Below are positions 11,187-21,845 of a DNA stretch of 64,000 nt, piece after piece (the stretch's first letter is position 1; the number at the start of each line of letters is the position of its first letter). The position numbers were made by a program, and so were the translations under genes. Under the pieces are notes generated by a model. It was not told where the DNA came from and did no database searches. It saw only the letters and a list, made by a program, of their open reading frames with translations. The DNA comes from Aralia elata (Eukaryota > Streptophyta > Magnoliopsida > Apiales > Araliaceae): positions 96,002,720 through 96,066,719 of the forward strand of contig CM068384.1 of the NCBI GenBank assembly GCA_034770075.1, written 5' to 3'.

Positions 11187-11204
11187 CAAGCTCTGATACT
11201 AGTT
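11187..11204 (-). other. Primer binding site of copia-1 (initiator Met tRNA type)
   Basis: The - strand reads agtatcagagcttgg right after the LTR end. The core tatcagagc complements the 3' end of initiator methionine tRNA, the common copia primer. Confidence 0.8.
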
Positions 11205-11577
11205 TGTTATGTCAAACTATGACAAACACAATAAATCAACGTAGAAAGATAAAGACAATAACACAAGGTTTTACGTGAAAACCCAAATCGGGAAAAAACC
11301 ACGGAGAAGACAGAAAAAATCCACTAAATAAATATTTGAAGAATACAAGATAGAGAGAGAATTATTAGAATATTTCTGAATGTCTCTAATATCTCTAAAT
11401 GTCTCTTCCCCCAAAATCCTAGAACCTATATTTATAGGCCATAGGAAATTCCATAACCAAATAGGATATGAAAAACTAAATTGAGTATAATTAGGAAAGA
11501 TAACTTTCCTTAAACCAAAATGGATTCTAGGTAATACCTAAATCCAAATCCAATAAGGAATCATGTCATACCCAACA
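11205..11577 (-). repeat. 5' LTR of copia-1
   Basis: 373 bp, TGTTATGTC to CCCAACA in + orientation. Followed by the target duplication CTTAG. Confidence 0.92.
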
Positions 11578-11835
11578 CTTAGTAAAATGAGGGAATGTTT
11601 ACTGCCGTCAAGACAATCCACCCCATGCATCCAATTCCGTCGTCCAACAATGGAGTTATTTATATCTTGGTATAATGAGGGAAAAATAACCGCCTTCAAG
11701 ACAACCACCTCGTGCGTCCAATTCCGTCGTCCAAAAATGGAGTTATATATATCTTGGTACAAGGAGGGAAAAGTTACTATCGTCAAGACAAATCACCCCG
11801 TACATCCAATTATGTCGCCCAAGAGTGAAGGTTTT
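11578..11835. repeat. Tandem satellite, 86-92 bp units (right part)
   Basis: Rest of the fourth unit and two more copies of the unit described at 6380, ending near the caccccgtacatccaatta copy. Units here are similar to the left ones, so the array predates the copia insertion. Confidence 0.8.
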
Positions 11836-12139
11836 TTTCTTTTTCTAATTTTTTTAGCCCCTCAATGAGGTGGAATAGAAAGAAAGGTTTCGTCGGGACT
11901 CCCTACTAGGAGTATGTAAATCGATGATCTATGAAAGAGATTAAAAATTACCGAAGTCAAATAATGTATAACCAGTAACTATGAGTTATTACACCACCTT
12001 TCAAATGAGGACTTGTGGAGAGAATTGGTATACAACATCAATTATTAATGTTGATATTATTTCACCGATATGTGGAGAACAAAGTAGGGCTTGTCTTTCA
12101 TCTCTATTAGGATATAGGTCATAGAGGTGTTGAGCGGAG
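11836..12139. other. Internal gypsy sequence, no gene recognised
   Basis: A T-rich start then ordinary-complexity DNA without a supported frame. It lies just downstream of gag on the - strand, where pol would be expected in a complete gypsy element, and shows no pol motif. Confidence 0.45.
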
Positions 12140-13494
12140 AGAGGCCTAAGAAATTTGGAAGATTCCTTGGTCTAATGTCGAAGGGGATCTCATCCTTTCG
12201 TTTTTTGGAGTGCTTATGGTTAATCCTTCCCTATAGATCCCTGTTTTAGTTCTTATCATTGGAGTTCTTCCTCTTTCTATCTTCATTATTATAGCCTCTT
12301 CTATCACTATTGTCACCTCGCTTTGACATATAATTCTCATCATCCCTACCAAAGTTTGAGCCTTTTCAAAGAGTTCTTGATAGGTTTTTGGAGGGTATGA
12401 TGCTAGGTCCCAACTACACTCTATGTGGATGATGCCATTGTTCAGGGCTACCATGGTTATGGATGTCATCAAGGTCTTAAACTTATAATTGTTCCTCATT
12501 GAAATGAGTGAGAAAATCTTTAAGGGTTCTCACTTTTCTCTTATTTCACAGCCATAAGGAGGTGGAGCTTTTGTCTATCTTACGACTACTGGTAAAGTGG
12601 CTATAAAATCACCTACTAAATTCCTTAAAAGAATCAATGAAGTTAGAAGGTAGACGATTATACCACATTCTACCAAATCCATCCAGGGTGGTGGCAAAAG
12701 CTTTACATAATATCTCATCATCGACGGCCATGACGTCCAGCACAACGGTGAAGGAGTGAATATGGTCAAAGGGATATGTGGTACCATTACAAGAACGTAG
12801 AGTTGGCAATCGAAACCTTCAAGGGAGTGGTGCCTCTCTTACTTATGGGGTACTTCACTCACTCAACACTCGTTCAAAACATCCACTGGTTCTTCACTCG
12901 AGTAAGGGGAGTGGTGCCAACATTATGGAGACTTCTACTTCTAGTGCATACACCCATCTGTTGTCCGTACCTACACTGCATGTCATCTAACTTTTTTGTC
13001 TAGGCTAGGATCGCATCCACCCATCTTATGATGATTGAACACAGATGGAGAATTTTCTTTGTTGTGATTATCCTTATCCTTGGATGGTGCTTTTCTTTGA
13101 TGGGTGTTGTTTCTGGGGTAACGTCGCTCTTCATGTAGAGATGAAGAATTGTCGCTGACCTCCACTGCTTTGAATTTTTGTGCAGCATTAGCCTTTGAGT
13201 TCTCCTCTTTTTCCAAGAGAAGCTTAATGCGTTCCTCAACGATTCGCTTATCCAAGAGGGTCTTCTCCAAGATCTAAATTTTGGCCTTAAGATAAACTGG
13301 ACCATTCTCATTAAATTTTGGCTCATTGTTACTTTGATGAGATTGAGTGCTTTTCTCGGCCTGTTGGTGCTGAGAGGTAGCATCCGGTGGAAGGTTGTCT
13401 GTTTAAATAGGGCTATCAACTTTAACACCTAGTTATTTAGTGACACTAGTAGTGACTTTTTTAGTTATCGTAGTAGTAGCTTTTTTGGAGGCAT
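12140..13494 (-). pseudogene. Ty3/gypsy gag of the gag-only element
   Basis: Reading from a likely start at 13494 the protein begins MPPK and passes through several frames. Recognisable parts are a charged coiled segment (EKTLLDKRIVEERIKLLLEK), a lysine- and asparagine-rich linker, the gypsy gag core TTYPFDHIHSFTVVLDVMAV, FATTLDGFGRMWYNRLPSN and FIDSFKEFSR near 12609-12809, and the C-terminal LASYPPKTYQELFEKAQTLV near 12350-12430. A basic, asparagine- and arginine-rich tail follows, without a clear zinc knuckle. Multiple stops and at least three frame changes mark decay. It would form the capsid. Confidence 0.8.
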
Positions 13495-13549
13495 CGTGGA
13501 TGGTAAATTTGCACAAATCTAGTTATAGTTCCTACATAAGGCACCAATC

Positions 13550-14077
13550 TAATGCGGTCAAAAACTATATGCTCGATCAGGAGTGTTGATGAACACGAAT
13601 GGTGAAGCAAACCAAATTGTACAATTTGCAAAACACCTAAAAGTTTCGCCGGAGTTTGACTCCAGGGGGACCTTCCGATGCTTAAGTCAGTAGTTGGTTG
13701 AAGAAAAGAGAGAAAAGTTATATGAAAGCTAGATTGAGTGTACCTTGATCAATGAGTATGGTGAAGTATTTATGGAGAATTACCTCTGGTGGAGTCCAAT
13801 ACGAATTATACCTCTTAAGTGATAAAGATTTGGACGACCCCCTAATTGAATCAATCTAGGATTAGGCTTCTTTGTGGTGATCTTGATAAGGAGATAATTA
13901 TTAGGAGGGTCCACCTAGGATTCATGGTGCTTCAGGAATCCTTTTTATAGTAAACTTGGTGTTAGGATTTGGTAACCCTGTATAACCACAAATGTAACCT
14001 TCTAGAAGGAAATTCGTAGAGATATACAGATTGTACATGTGTCAATATTTGATAGACGCATATTTTTACCCACATCA
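13550..14077 (-). repeat. 5' LTR of gag-only gypsy element
   Basis: 528 bp; the - strand starts TGATGTGGG and ends at GCATTA (the final CA of the other LTR is changed to TA). The - strand after it reads gattggtgcc, a possible but unassigned primer binding site. Right flank ACTTC. Confidence 0.8.
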
Positions 14078-14082
14078 ACTTC

Positions 14083-14709
14083 TAATTTCATCATCTTATT
14101 TCTATTTTTTTTCTTCCCTTATTTCTTTTCCTTATCCTTCACTTATATCCCATATCTGGATATCCAAATCCGACGCAACCACGATCTGCAAAAAGATAAA
14201 TAAATTTTTTTAAGAATCGATTAGAGTATAGAACTCGTTATTGCAAATAACCCATCGTCGCTCCAGTTGCCTCATCGTCGCTGATTCCTAATCCCATCGT
14301 TGCGATTCCCACTCCAATCGTCGTCGATTCTCACTCCCATCATCGTCGATGTTATTACGCAATTTATTTTAAGACACGAGTTCATCAGATTGAGATAACG
14401 AAGAAAGGGGAGGGTGGGAGGCTAGTAGTGGTGGAAATGAAGAAAGATATGTTAAAACTTTATTTAGTAAAGGGTTTGAATTGTATGAATTCTGGGTCTA
14501 ATTTTTACTAATTGAGTAATTGCTTGCCTTTTTTATTTACTTATTTTCTTAAAAAAATATTTGTTTTAATACAGTTGTATAATGTTAGCAAAAAAATATT
14601 AATTTTGGTCATTTAGTCTTTTTTAATTATTATAATTTTAAGCTTCTCCAAATTTGTTATTTTTTGGTTAAACATTATTTGGTATAGTTCTTAATTTAAT
14701 ATTTTTAAA
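14083..14709. other. Intergenic sequence, no gene recognised
   Basis: A T/C-rich part, then a short run of related phrases around 14250-14350 (catcgtcgctgattcc, tcgtcgtcgattctcactccc), then AT-rich DNA. No coding frame is supported. Confidence 0.45.
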
Positions 14710-14945
14710 GTCAAGATTATTTGGGGTTAATTGTATTTAGAAATATTTTAATTTGGAATTAATTTTATTTAGAAGTATTTTGATTTAGGGTTAATTGTAT
14801 TTAGAATATTTTAATTTAGTATTAATTGTATTTAGAAATATTTTGATTTAAGGTTAATTTTATTTAGAATATTTTAATTTAGGGTTAATTGTATTTAGAA
14901 TATTTTAATTTGGAGTTAATTGTATTTAGAAGTATTTTAATTTTT
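14710..14945. repeat. AT-rich minisatellite, about 33-38 bp units
   Basis: About seven copies of a unit like ggttaattgtatttagaata followed by ttttaattta. Units differ by a few substitutions (gaatatttt or gaagtatttt). Confidence 0.85.
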
Positions 14946-15103
14946 TTTAATGAAATCAAACCGTATCTGAATACGGTCCAACCATATAAAACTAATCGGT
15001 TTGCCGATTGAATTGGGTATTCCGGTCAATTTTAGCCAGAAAATGAATTGGGGGGAGGGGCATTGTATGAAATTCATTAGTGTTATACACACACACACAC
15101 ACA

Positions 15104-15147
<44 letters not shown>

Positions 15148-15243
15148 CATGCTATTCAGTAGTTGATATAATAAAAGTGTAAGTGTAATTATTTTAGGGA
15201 CTAAATTATGAATTGAGTGAAACTTCATGTAACAGAAGTATAT
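14945..15243 (-). repeat. Right copy of long inverted repeat, with microsatellites
   Basis: Reverse complement partner of 1163-1425. It has gained an (AC)n run (about 15090-15105) followed by (TA)n (about 15112-15143) that the left copy lacks. Confidence 0.55.
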
Positions 15244-15375
15244 TTAGCCCCAAATAATATTCATAAAAGGGTCATAAGTATAAAGCTTCCATGTATTATT
15301 CTAAATTCGTTACACGGCAGCACGCCATTCTGGCGATTTTTTAGCTATGACAAAAGAACTAAGCACAATAATTTA

Positions 15376-15772
15376 TGTTAGTCCACGTCATTCAAAAAGA
15401 GGCCTAAAGCCAAATCCCAAATATTTGGGATGAGGTGGACGTAAATGAAGACCGTTGCAGTCATGGGCAAGTAGAGAACGAGAAAATCGCGGGATCGGAC
15501 TAGGTCTTTTGCAGTTGAGAGTTTTACATCATAGTTGAGAGTTTTACGTGTTTTTCCGTTATTGCATGTTGTTTCCGTTAGTTATGCTCTGTTTTACGTG
15601 TATTTAAGTTTCCCTTATATTTCGGTTTGTTTGTACATGACTTTGCTTATTTAAGCAGCTAATGCCTTCGTTATTGGTATTATCAAGCAATTTACATTCA
15701 AATTGGGTACATTTCTCACCCGAAGAGAAAATCACTTTACATTCACCTCTGTGTATTTGTGGGGACCTATTA
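15376..15772 (+). repeat. 5' LTR of chromovirus element
   Basis: Starts TGTTAGTCCACG. The 3' boundary is approximate, since the primer site follows closely. It includes a palindrome ccaaatatttgg near 15417 that is also in the 3' LTR. Confidence 0.75.
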
Positions 15773-15773
15773 A

Positions 15774-15787
15774 TTGCTATCAGAGCT
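15774..15787 (+). other. Primer binding site (initiator Met tRNA type)
   Basis: ttgctatcagagct resembles the consensus tggtatcagagc with changes in its first bases. This primer is usual for chromoviruses. Confidence 0.65.
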
Positions 15788-16700
15788 ATGACAACCAATA
15801 AGGAACGTATTGTGCAGTTGGAGGATTGGTTACACTAGATAGAGCTTAGCATGGCTGACAGGCTGCGGCATGTGGAAGAAACTCTTAACCGCCTCTCTAA
15901 AGTCTTGCTCGTAAAACAGGAAAACCCCAACCCCCGGCAACCACTATGAAGAAGGAAACCATCACCGAGAAGGCAACGACGGAGGGAGGCTGGTGGTGTC
16001 TTCTAAAACCACAAAGCTTGAATTTCCCCGATTTTTAGGGGATGATCCGACGGAATGGTTCAATCGTGTGAACCAATTTTTTGAATTCCAGAATACTCTT
16101 AAAGCACAGAAAGTATCCTTTATCCTTTTACCACTTGGAAGGAGAGGTTAACCAATGGTGGCAGTGGATTCGTAGAACATTTCGGGACGAAGGTCACATG
16201 ATTTCATGGGAGAAATTTAAGGAAGAACTTTGGGCTCGCTTCGGACCATTGGAGTGTGAGAACTTCAACGAAGCTCTCTCCCTAGTTAAACAACTAGGGA
16301 CTTTGAGGGACTACCAGCGCGAATTTGAAAAACTCGGTAACAGGGTTTAAGGATGGACTCAAAAAGCATTGGTGGGGACATTCATGGGCGGCTTGAAGGC
16401 TGAAATAGTGGATGGGATTCGGATGTTTAAGCTACAGTCACTTAAATAGGTCATTAACTTGTCACGAATGAAGGACGACCAACTCGCACGACAAATAAAG
16501 TTCATGCGGTTACCACCTGCGAGAGCTTTGTTAGCTCTTCCATAAGACACTCGTGTAAGTCCTGCTACACCTACAAGACCCATTAAGCTTTTGTCTTGGG
16601 AGGAAATGCAGAGGAACATAACACAAGGGCTATGTTTCAACTTCAATGAATGTTTTACAGCAGGCCATAGATGTCAAACACCGCAGCTATTACTTTTCGT
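15788..16700 (+). pseudogene. Chromovirus gag
   Basis: Start at ATG 15788 (MTTNKERIVQLEDWL), immediately overlapping the primer site. The capsid core follows after frame changes: FPRFLGDDPTEWFNRVNQFF, HLEGEVNQWWQWIRRTF, WEKFKEELWARFGP, LVKQLGTLRDYQREFEKLGN and FMGGLKAEIVDGIRMF. A degraded zinc knuckle reads GLCFNFNECFTAGHRC, in which the second Cys of the CCHC box is lost. Stops near 15835, 15946, 16348 and 16447 break the frame. Gag would package element RNA. Confidence 0.85.
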
Positions 16701-16833
16701 GGGGCATGCGGGTAACGGTGAGGACATTATTGATCAACGAACACTGGAAGATGACCATGGGGGAGAGGCCGCAGAGGTAAAGGAACCTGAAATCACGTTA
16801 CACCCATTGACTAGATAGACTGCTTCAATAACA

Positions 16834-17139
16834 ATGCGTATAACAGGAACGATGGGTTCCCTCGAAGTAGTGGTGCTGATCGATAGTGGGCCAACACGTA
16901 ACTTCATCAGTGATCGTCTGGCAAGCATGCTGCGATTACCAATGGTACCAACGGAAACATTTACTGTTCGGGTTACAAATGGTGAGCATTTGAAGTGTCA
17001 AGGGCGTTTTGATAAGGTAATTGTGAATTTACAAGGAACTAAGTTTTATCTCACCCTCTTCTCGCTGCCGTTATCAAGTCTTGATCTTGTGATTGGCATT
17101 CAATGGATGGAAATGCTAGGTTCTGTGGTTTATAATTAG
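16834..17139 (+). pseudogene. Chromovirus aspartic protease
   Basis: About 100 residues: GSLEVVVLIDSGPTRNFISD contains the active-site DSG, followed by LPLSSLDLVIGIQWMEMLGS, the conserved end of the gypsy protease. A stop at 17137 and the continuing MEFIWDNQVRQLQGI segment lie just before the insertion at 17212. In the unbroken element this would continue into the reverse transcriptase. Confidence 0.85.
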
Positions 17140-17211
17140 AAGCAATCAACCATGGAATTCATTTGGGATAATCAAGTCCGACAGTTGCAAGGGATAAGCG
17201 AGCAAGCCATT

Positions 17212-19282
17212 TGTAGACACCCAAATTTTGCACTTCGTATACTAACCCTGATAGGAGGGCAAATTCGGCAAATGAACCGGCCTGCGAGAGCGAAGGATGG
17301 ACAAGTACGGACACTCGACGCCACCGCGACGATTTATAACTGAAACCGACGTGACAACAAGGCTGTCCGAAATAAGCATTCCCGAATGATGTGGCACGTC
17401 TCTCAGTAATTCTCGGACTGCAAAATACGAGCCTGTCGGCGAGAACCGACGTCACGACACGAGAATCGAGGCATAGCACAAAAATCGAGAAAGTCAAGCC
17501 AGCCAGCCGCGGATTGATCTGCGGCCAATGAGTGCGCCTTTTGAAAACACGGAACTCGAAACATGGAAACCGAAAATCAGCTGAGTGGAGGGGTGGCGGC
17601 CCGCCAGCCGCAGATCAATCTGCGGCCAGCCAGCCGTAGATCAATCTGCGGCCAGTCGCAGATCCATCTGCGGCTGGCTTTGGCCAGCCTAATTCAGCTC
17701 ATCCTTCATTCAGCATACAGGGGGTTCGAGGGAGGAAGAAAGGAAATCAGCAGCAGCTCGGAAAAGAGGGAAAAAACAGCAGAAATTTGCAAGAAAAATA
17801 GAGAGAAAAGGGAGGAAAAAGTGAGGAATTATATCTTTGTGTAAGATTATATATCATATATTTTCTACTATACTCAATATACAAGTTCATACATATTGTG
17901 AGGATTATTTGCAAGGTGAAAAGACCATTTCTATAGCAATTTTTGTGTATCATTTTGTTAATCTTCTTGTCAATTGGGTTATGTGAAATGTAGTTTTTCT
18001 TGTATATTGTTGGGGATACATAGATTAAGGACTATTAGTGAAGGTTCTCATGGAACAAATGCTTCCTAATGACCCGAGGATGTCCATTTAGTGAATTAAT
18101 TTAGCTTGTTATGATGATGTATTATGCTTAGTTTGTTTAGATTACCATTTTGGGATATTGTGGTTGTTTGGCCATCTTGGATGTGAGCCTAGGAACGCGA
18201 CCCCGTGGTCCAAATCCGATGATGGACATCTTTTGATATAAGTAGTAGGAACGATGTAATCTTCATTGTGAATATGTAATCGTCGGGCCTTAAAACGACG
18301 CCAAGGCGAGAATCGTGTTTAAGGTCCCGTCATAGTGAAAATACGTGATTGTGGGCGTTTGGGGTTATTTTGATGGCTCACATGCCCATGAATAGCCCCA
18401 ACGCATTTTAATGTTTGATTTGATTCATGACACACAAAATTGATTTAAAAACTAAAATGATAGAGATTTTCCTAAAATCAATCAAATTAGGTTATTAGCA
18501 TCACGAGGACAAGAAATTGGAAGTGATAATGAATGTCGATTCATCTTTAACGAGAAGATTAAAGAATATCGTTTTCAAACATCACAAGAAATGGTTTTAT
18601 AAATTAGAGGATGTTTTATTAAATCGTTGTGCATAGGGTTAAAGAGATCCTAGAAATTGCCCGTCATTCTGTGAAAGCAACGTATAGATCTCGATTCCTA
18701 TTTTGACGAAGGTTTAAAAAACTCTTGTTTTGCCAAAACGACACCTAATGAAAACCTTGTAGTTTTGACAATTAAAATCAAACCTTCCTAATAAAGAATA
18801 AAGCTTTCTCGTAGAAGCCGAAGGACATTCCAAAGCACTCTCAAAGCACGACTTTCCCTCAAAATCCAAACGATTCTTTCATGCAAACTCACCACCACAT
18901 TCATATAGGCACACACACACACACGCACACATACACGTTTCATGAATTAAAGGATAGGAAAGTATCAAGATTGCGGTAACCGTGTTTCACGGAAGTCGGG
19001 GGGTGCCTAACACCTTCCCCTCGCTTAAGCAAGCCCCCGAACTCTATGAATCTCGGTTTGCAGACTAATTAATTCGGAGTCACACATGAGCCAGCGATTT
19101 ATAAAAAACGAAAACTCGGATGAGTTGGTACATCCATTTTAAATATACCAACTGGCGACTCTGGTTAATTGGCTCATCATAAAAAACGATATTTCAAAAC
19201 CCCGTCGACACTAGTGCCGACCTTTTCCAAAAAATCATTCAATCAAAAGGCTAAAATTGGAAAAGACAAAAACTGGCGTCGA
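17212..19282 (+). repeat. Left LTR (inverted relative to its partner)
   Basis: About 2.07 kb. Matches the reverse complement of 19858-21840 throughout, for example gaccccgtggtccaaatccg, ccccaacgcattttaatg, ccgacttccgtgaaac-type phrases and the terminal TGTAGACACCCAAATTTTGC. Contains a run of related ccgc-rich phrases (gccagccgcagatcaatc) at 17500-17670 absent or reduced in the other copy, and a (CA)n tract near 18907. By eye the copies differ at roughly one position in seven, suggesting great age. Confidence 0.85.
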
Positions 19283-19857
19283 TATGTGCGGGTGACGTAA
19301 TCACATGATACAAGACATATTTATTACGATGATGACAGTATGACAGTTGTATATCATTTACATGACATTTATTTATTTGACTGAACGATAAAAGGGCATG
19401 AAGAAGCTTCCCTTCCGTTAGGTTTATCAGAGGCTGGCCTACCCTAGGGTTACTCTCGCGGGCTTTTCGGCATGAAGGTCCCCAAATCTTCACAATCTAC
19501 TCGTCTGAATCCTTTCGATTGGAGCGAATTTGGGTGGTGCGTTTCCTGAGCCATCTCCGGGGAGCAGCCCCTTCGAGTCCAGTAATAAGCAACCGACAGG
19601 TTTGCCTCAAGAGGAGGTACACTCTCAACATACATTCACATTCATCGTCCTCACCGAATGCATATGATTACTTTGAAGTAAAGCAATTCCATTCAATCAT
19701 TCATTCATTGGACAAAAACACACATTCACACAACAACAAGTAGAACAGGTCAAAATGTCACACACACATACACATTCATCAATTTTAAAGGATAGGACAG
19801 CATCAAGATTTGAATGCGACTTAAGCCCTCTAATATCCCCAGCAGAGTCGCCAGTTG
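19283..19857. other. Spacer between inverted LTRs, with primer site
   Basis: Unique sequence of about 575 bp without a supported coding frame. On the - strand, directly after the right LTR, it has tggcgactctgctgggga (19839-19856), complementary to the 3' end of an arginine tRNA, the primer used by Tat/Ogre elements. The part at 19740-19815 repeats a stretch of the LTR (cacacatacac, aaaggatagga.ag.atcaag). Confidence 0.7.
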
Positions 19858-21840
19858 TCGACGCCGGTTTTTGTCTTTTCCAATTTTAGCCTTTTGGTTT
19901 AGATGATTCTTTGGAAAAGGTCGGCATTAATGTCGACGGGGTTTTGAAAGATCGTTTTTTATGATGAGCCAATTAACCAGAGTCGCCAGTTGGTATATTT
20001 GAAATGGATGTACTAACTCATCCGAGTTTTCGTTTTTTTATAAATCGATGGCTCATATGTGACTCCGAATTAATTGGTCTGCAAACCGAGATTCACAAAG
20101 TTCGGGGGCTTGCTTAAGCGAGGGGAAGGTATTAGGCACCCCCTGACTTCCGTGAAACGCGGTTACCGCAATCTTGATACTTTCCTATCCTTTAATTCAT
20201 GAAACGTGTATGTGTGCATGTGTGTGTGTATGTGTGTGTCTATATGAATGTGGTGGTGAGTTTGCATGAAGAAAACATTTGGGTTTTCGGAAAAGTCGTG
20301 TTTTCTTTTGGGGATGCTTTAGAATGTCCTTCGATTTATACGAGAAAGCCTTATGAGAAAAGGTTTGATTTTTATTGTCAAAACTGTGAGATTTCATTAG
20401 GTATTGTTTTGGCAAAACAAGAGTTTTCTAAACCTTCGTCAAAATAGGAATCGAGATCTATACGTTGCTTTCGTGAAACGATTGGGCAATTTCTAGAATC
20501 TCTTTAACCATATGCACAAAGATTTAATGAGACATTATTTATTTTGTATGAAATCTTTCTTGTGATGTCTTTGGAAAAACAACTTTCTTTAGCCTTTCAT
20601 TAAATAGGAATCGACATTCATTAGCACTCCCAATTTTTAGCCTCGTGCTTCTAATAACCTAATTTGATTGATTTTATGAAAATCTTTATCGTTTAGCTTT
20701 GAAATCAATTTCGTGTCATAAATCGAATCAAACATTAAAATGCGTTGGGGCTATTCATGGGCATGTAAGCCATCAAAATAAACCCCGAACGCCCACAATC
20801 ACATACTTTTACTATGACGGGGCCTTAACCACGATTCTCGCCTTGGCGTCATTTTAAGGCCCGGCGATTACATATGTACAATGAAAACTACATCATCCCT
20901 ACTATCTATATCAAAAGACGTCCATCATCGGATTTGGACCACGGGGTCGCTTTCCTAGGCTCACACCCCAAATTTCCACACACCCACAACCGGGTATTAC
21001 AAGAAATAACCAACACGGATAATCTAACGATACCAAGACATCCTAAAATAACGATATAAAGGAATCACGCCCAATATAACATCGTAAAACAACCAACAAT
21101 TCAACAACCGAATATCATCGGGTTATTAGGAAGAATTTTGTTCCGATGGAACCCTCACTAATAATCCCTAATTCATTGTTCCATCATAAATTACATGAAA
21201 ACTACATTTAATTTGACCAAATGATATAATAGAAATTGCAATAATAAGGAGATTTTCACCTTGCAAATGATGTCAAAATGGATGTAAACTTGTGTATTTG
21301 AATAGATTGGGAAGTATATGTGATACAATCAAATCAAAAGAGTATAAATCTTCTCTTTTCTTCTCTCTTTCTCTCCTCTTTTTGTTGCAATTTTATGCTA
21401 TTTCTTCCTCAATTCCCGAGCTGCTGTTGCTGTTTCTTCTTCTCCTTCTCGCCTGATCTGCCAACCCTCTCTATCACTGAATGAAGGAAATGTGCTGAAG
21501 TAGGCTGGCCTTAGCCCGCCATGCACTCAGCCCGCCATGCACTTTAGTTATTTAATTCTCCTCGGTTTCCGTACCGCACCTCGATTCTCGCGTCGTGCTG
21601 TCAATTTTCGCCGAAAGGCTTGTATTTTGCAGTCCAGGAATTACTGTGAGACGTGACACATTATTCGGGAATGCTCATTTCGGATGGCCTTGTTGTCACG
21701 TCGGTTTTGAGTGCAAATCGTCGCGGTGGCGTCGAGTGTTCGCACTTGTGCCCATTCTTCGCTCCCGCAGGCCGGTTCAATTGACGATTTTGTCCTCCTG
21801 TCACGGTTAGCATAGGGAACGCAAAATTTGGGTGTCTACA
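19858..21840 (-). repeat. Right LTR, 5' LTR of the Tat-like element on the - strand
   Basis: On the - strand it starts TGTAGACACCC at 21840 and ends GGCGTCGACA at 19858, followed by the primer site. That makes it a proper 5' LTR for a - strand element. Confidence 0.85.
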
Positions 21841-21845
21841 CCATT

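Larger units (their letters stand above)
6659..11577 (-). mobile_element. Nearly complete Ty1/copia element (copia-1)
   Basis: 4,919 bp bounded by LTRs starting TGTTA and ending CCCAACA, with the exact target duplication CTTAG at 6654-6658 and 11578-11582. On the - strand the order is LTR, primer binding site, gag, protease, integrase, reverse transcriptase, RNase H, polypurine tract, LTR; integrase before reverse transcriptase defines copia. At least six premature stops and two frameshifts break the polyprotein, so this copy cannot make its own proteins. The LTRs look about 95% identical over the first 180 bp by eye, suggesting a fairly recent insertion compared with its surroundings. Confidence 0.95.
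2533..14077 (-). mobile_element. Gag-only (TR-GAG-like) Ty3/gypsy element, heavily nested
   Basis: Two directly repeated LTRs (2533-3073 and 13550-14077) share long similarity and are flanked by GCTTC (2528-2532) and ACTTC (14078-14082), a 5-bp target duplication with one mismatch. On the - strand the order is 5' LTR, gag, tandem satellites, polypurine tract, 3' LTR. Removing the nested copia, Athila-type LTR and MITE leaves about 3.1 kb of internal sequence with gag and no protease, reverse transcriptase or integrase. That is the layout of non-autonomous gag-only retrotransposons. The element would need enzymes from an autonomous relative. Loss of pol by deletion is an alternative. Confidence 0.75.
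17212..21840. mobile_element. Tat/Ogre-like gypsy insertion with inverted LTRs
   Basis: The insertion begins TGTAGACACCC and ends GGGTGTCTACA, and is flanked on both sides by CCATT (17207-17211 and 21841-21845), a normal 5-bp target duplication. Its two LTRs (17212-19282 on + and 19858-21840 on -) face each other, so both outer ends are the U3 end of the LTR; a normal element has one U3 and one U5 end. Between them is about 575 bp that includes a tRNA-Arg-type primer site belonging to the right LTR. No gag or pol is present. See findings for possible origins. Confidence 0.85.

Noticed and set aside
14710..14945. Regular repeats that look like a CRISPR array
   Set aside because: The units are contiguous tandem copies without unique spacers, in plant DNA; it is a minisatellite.
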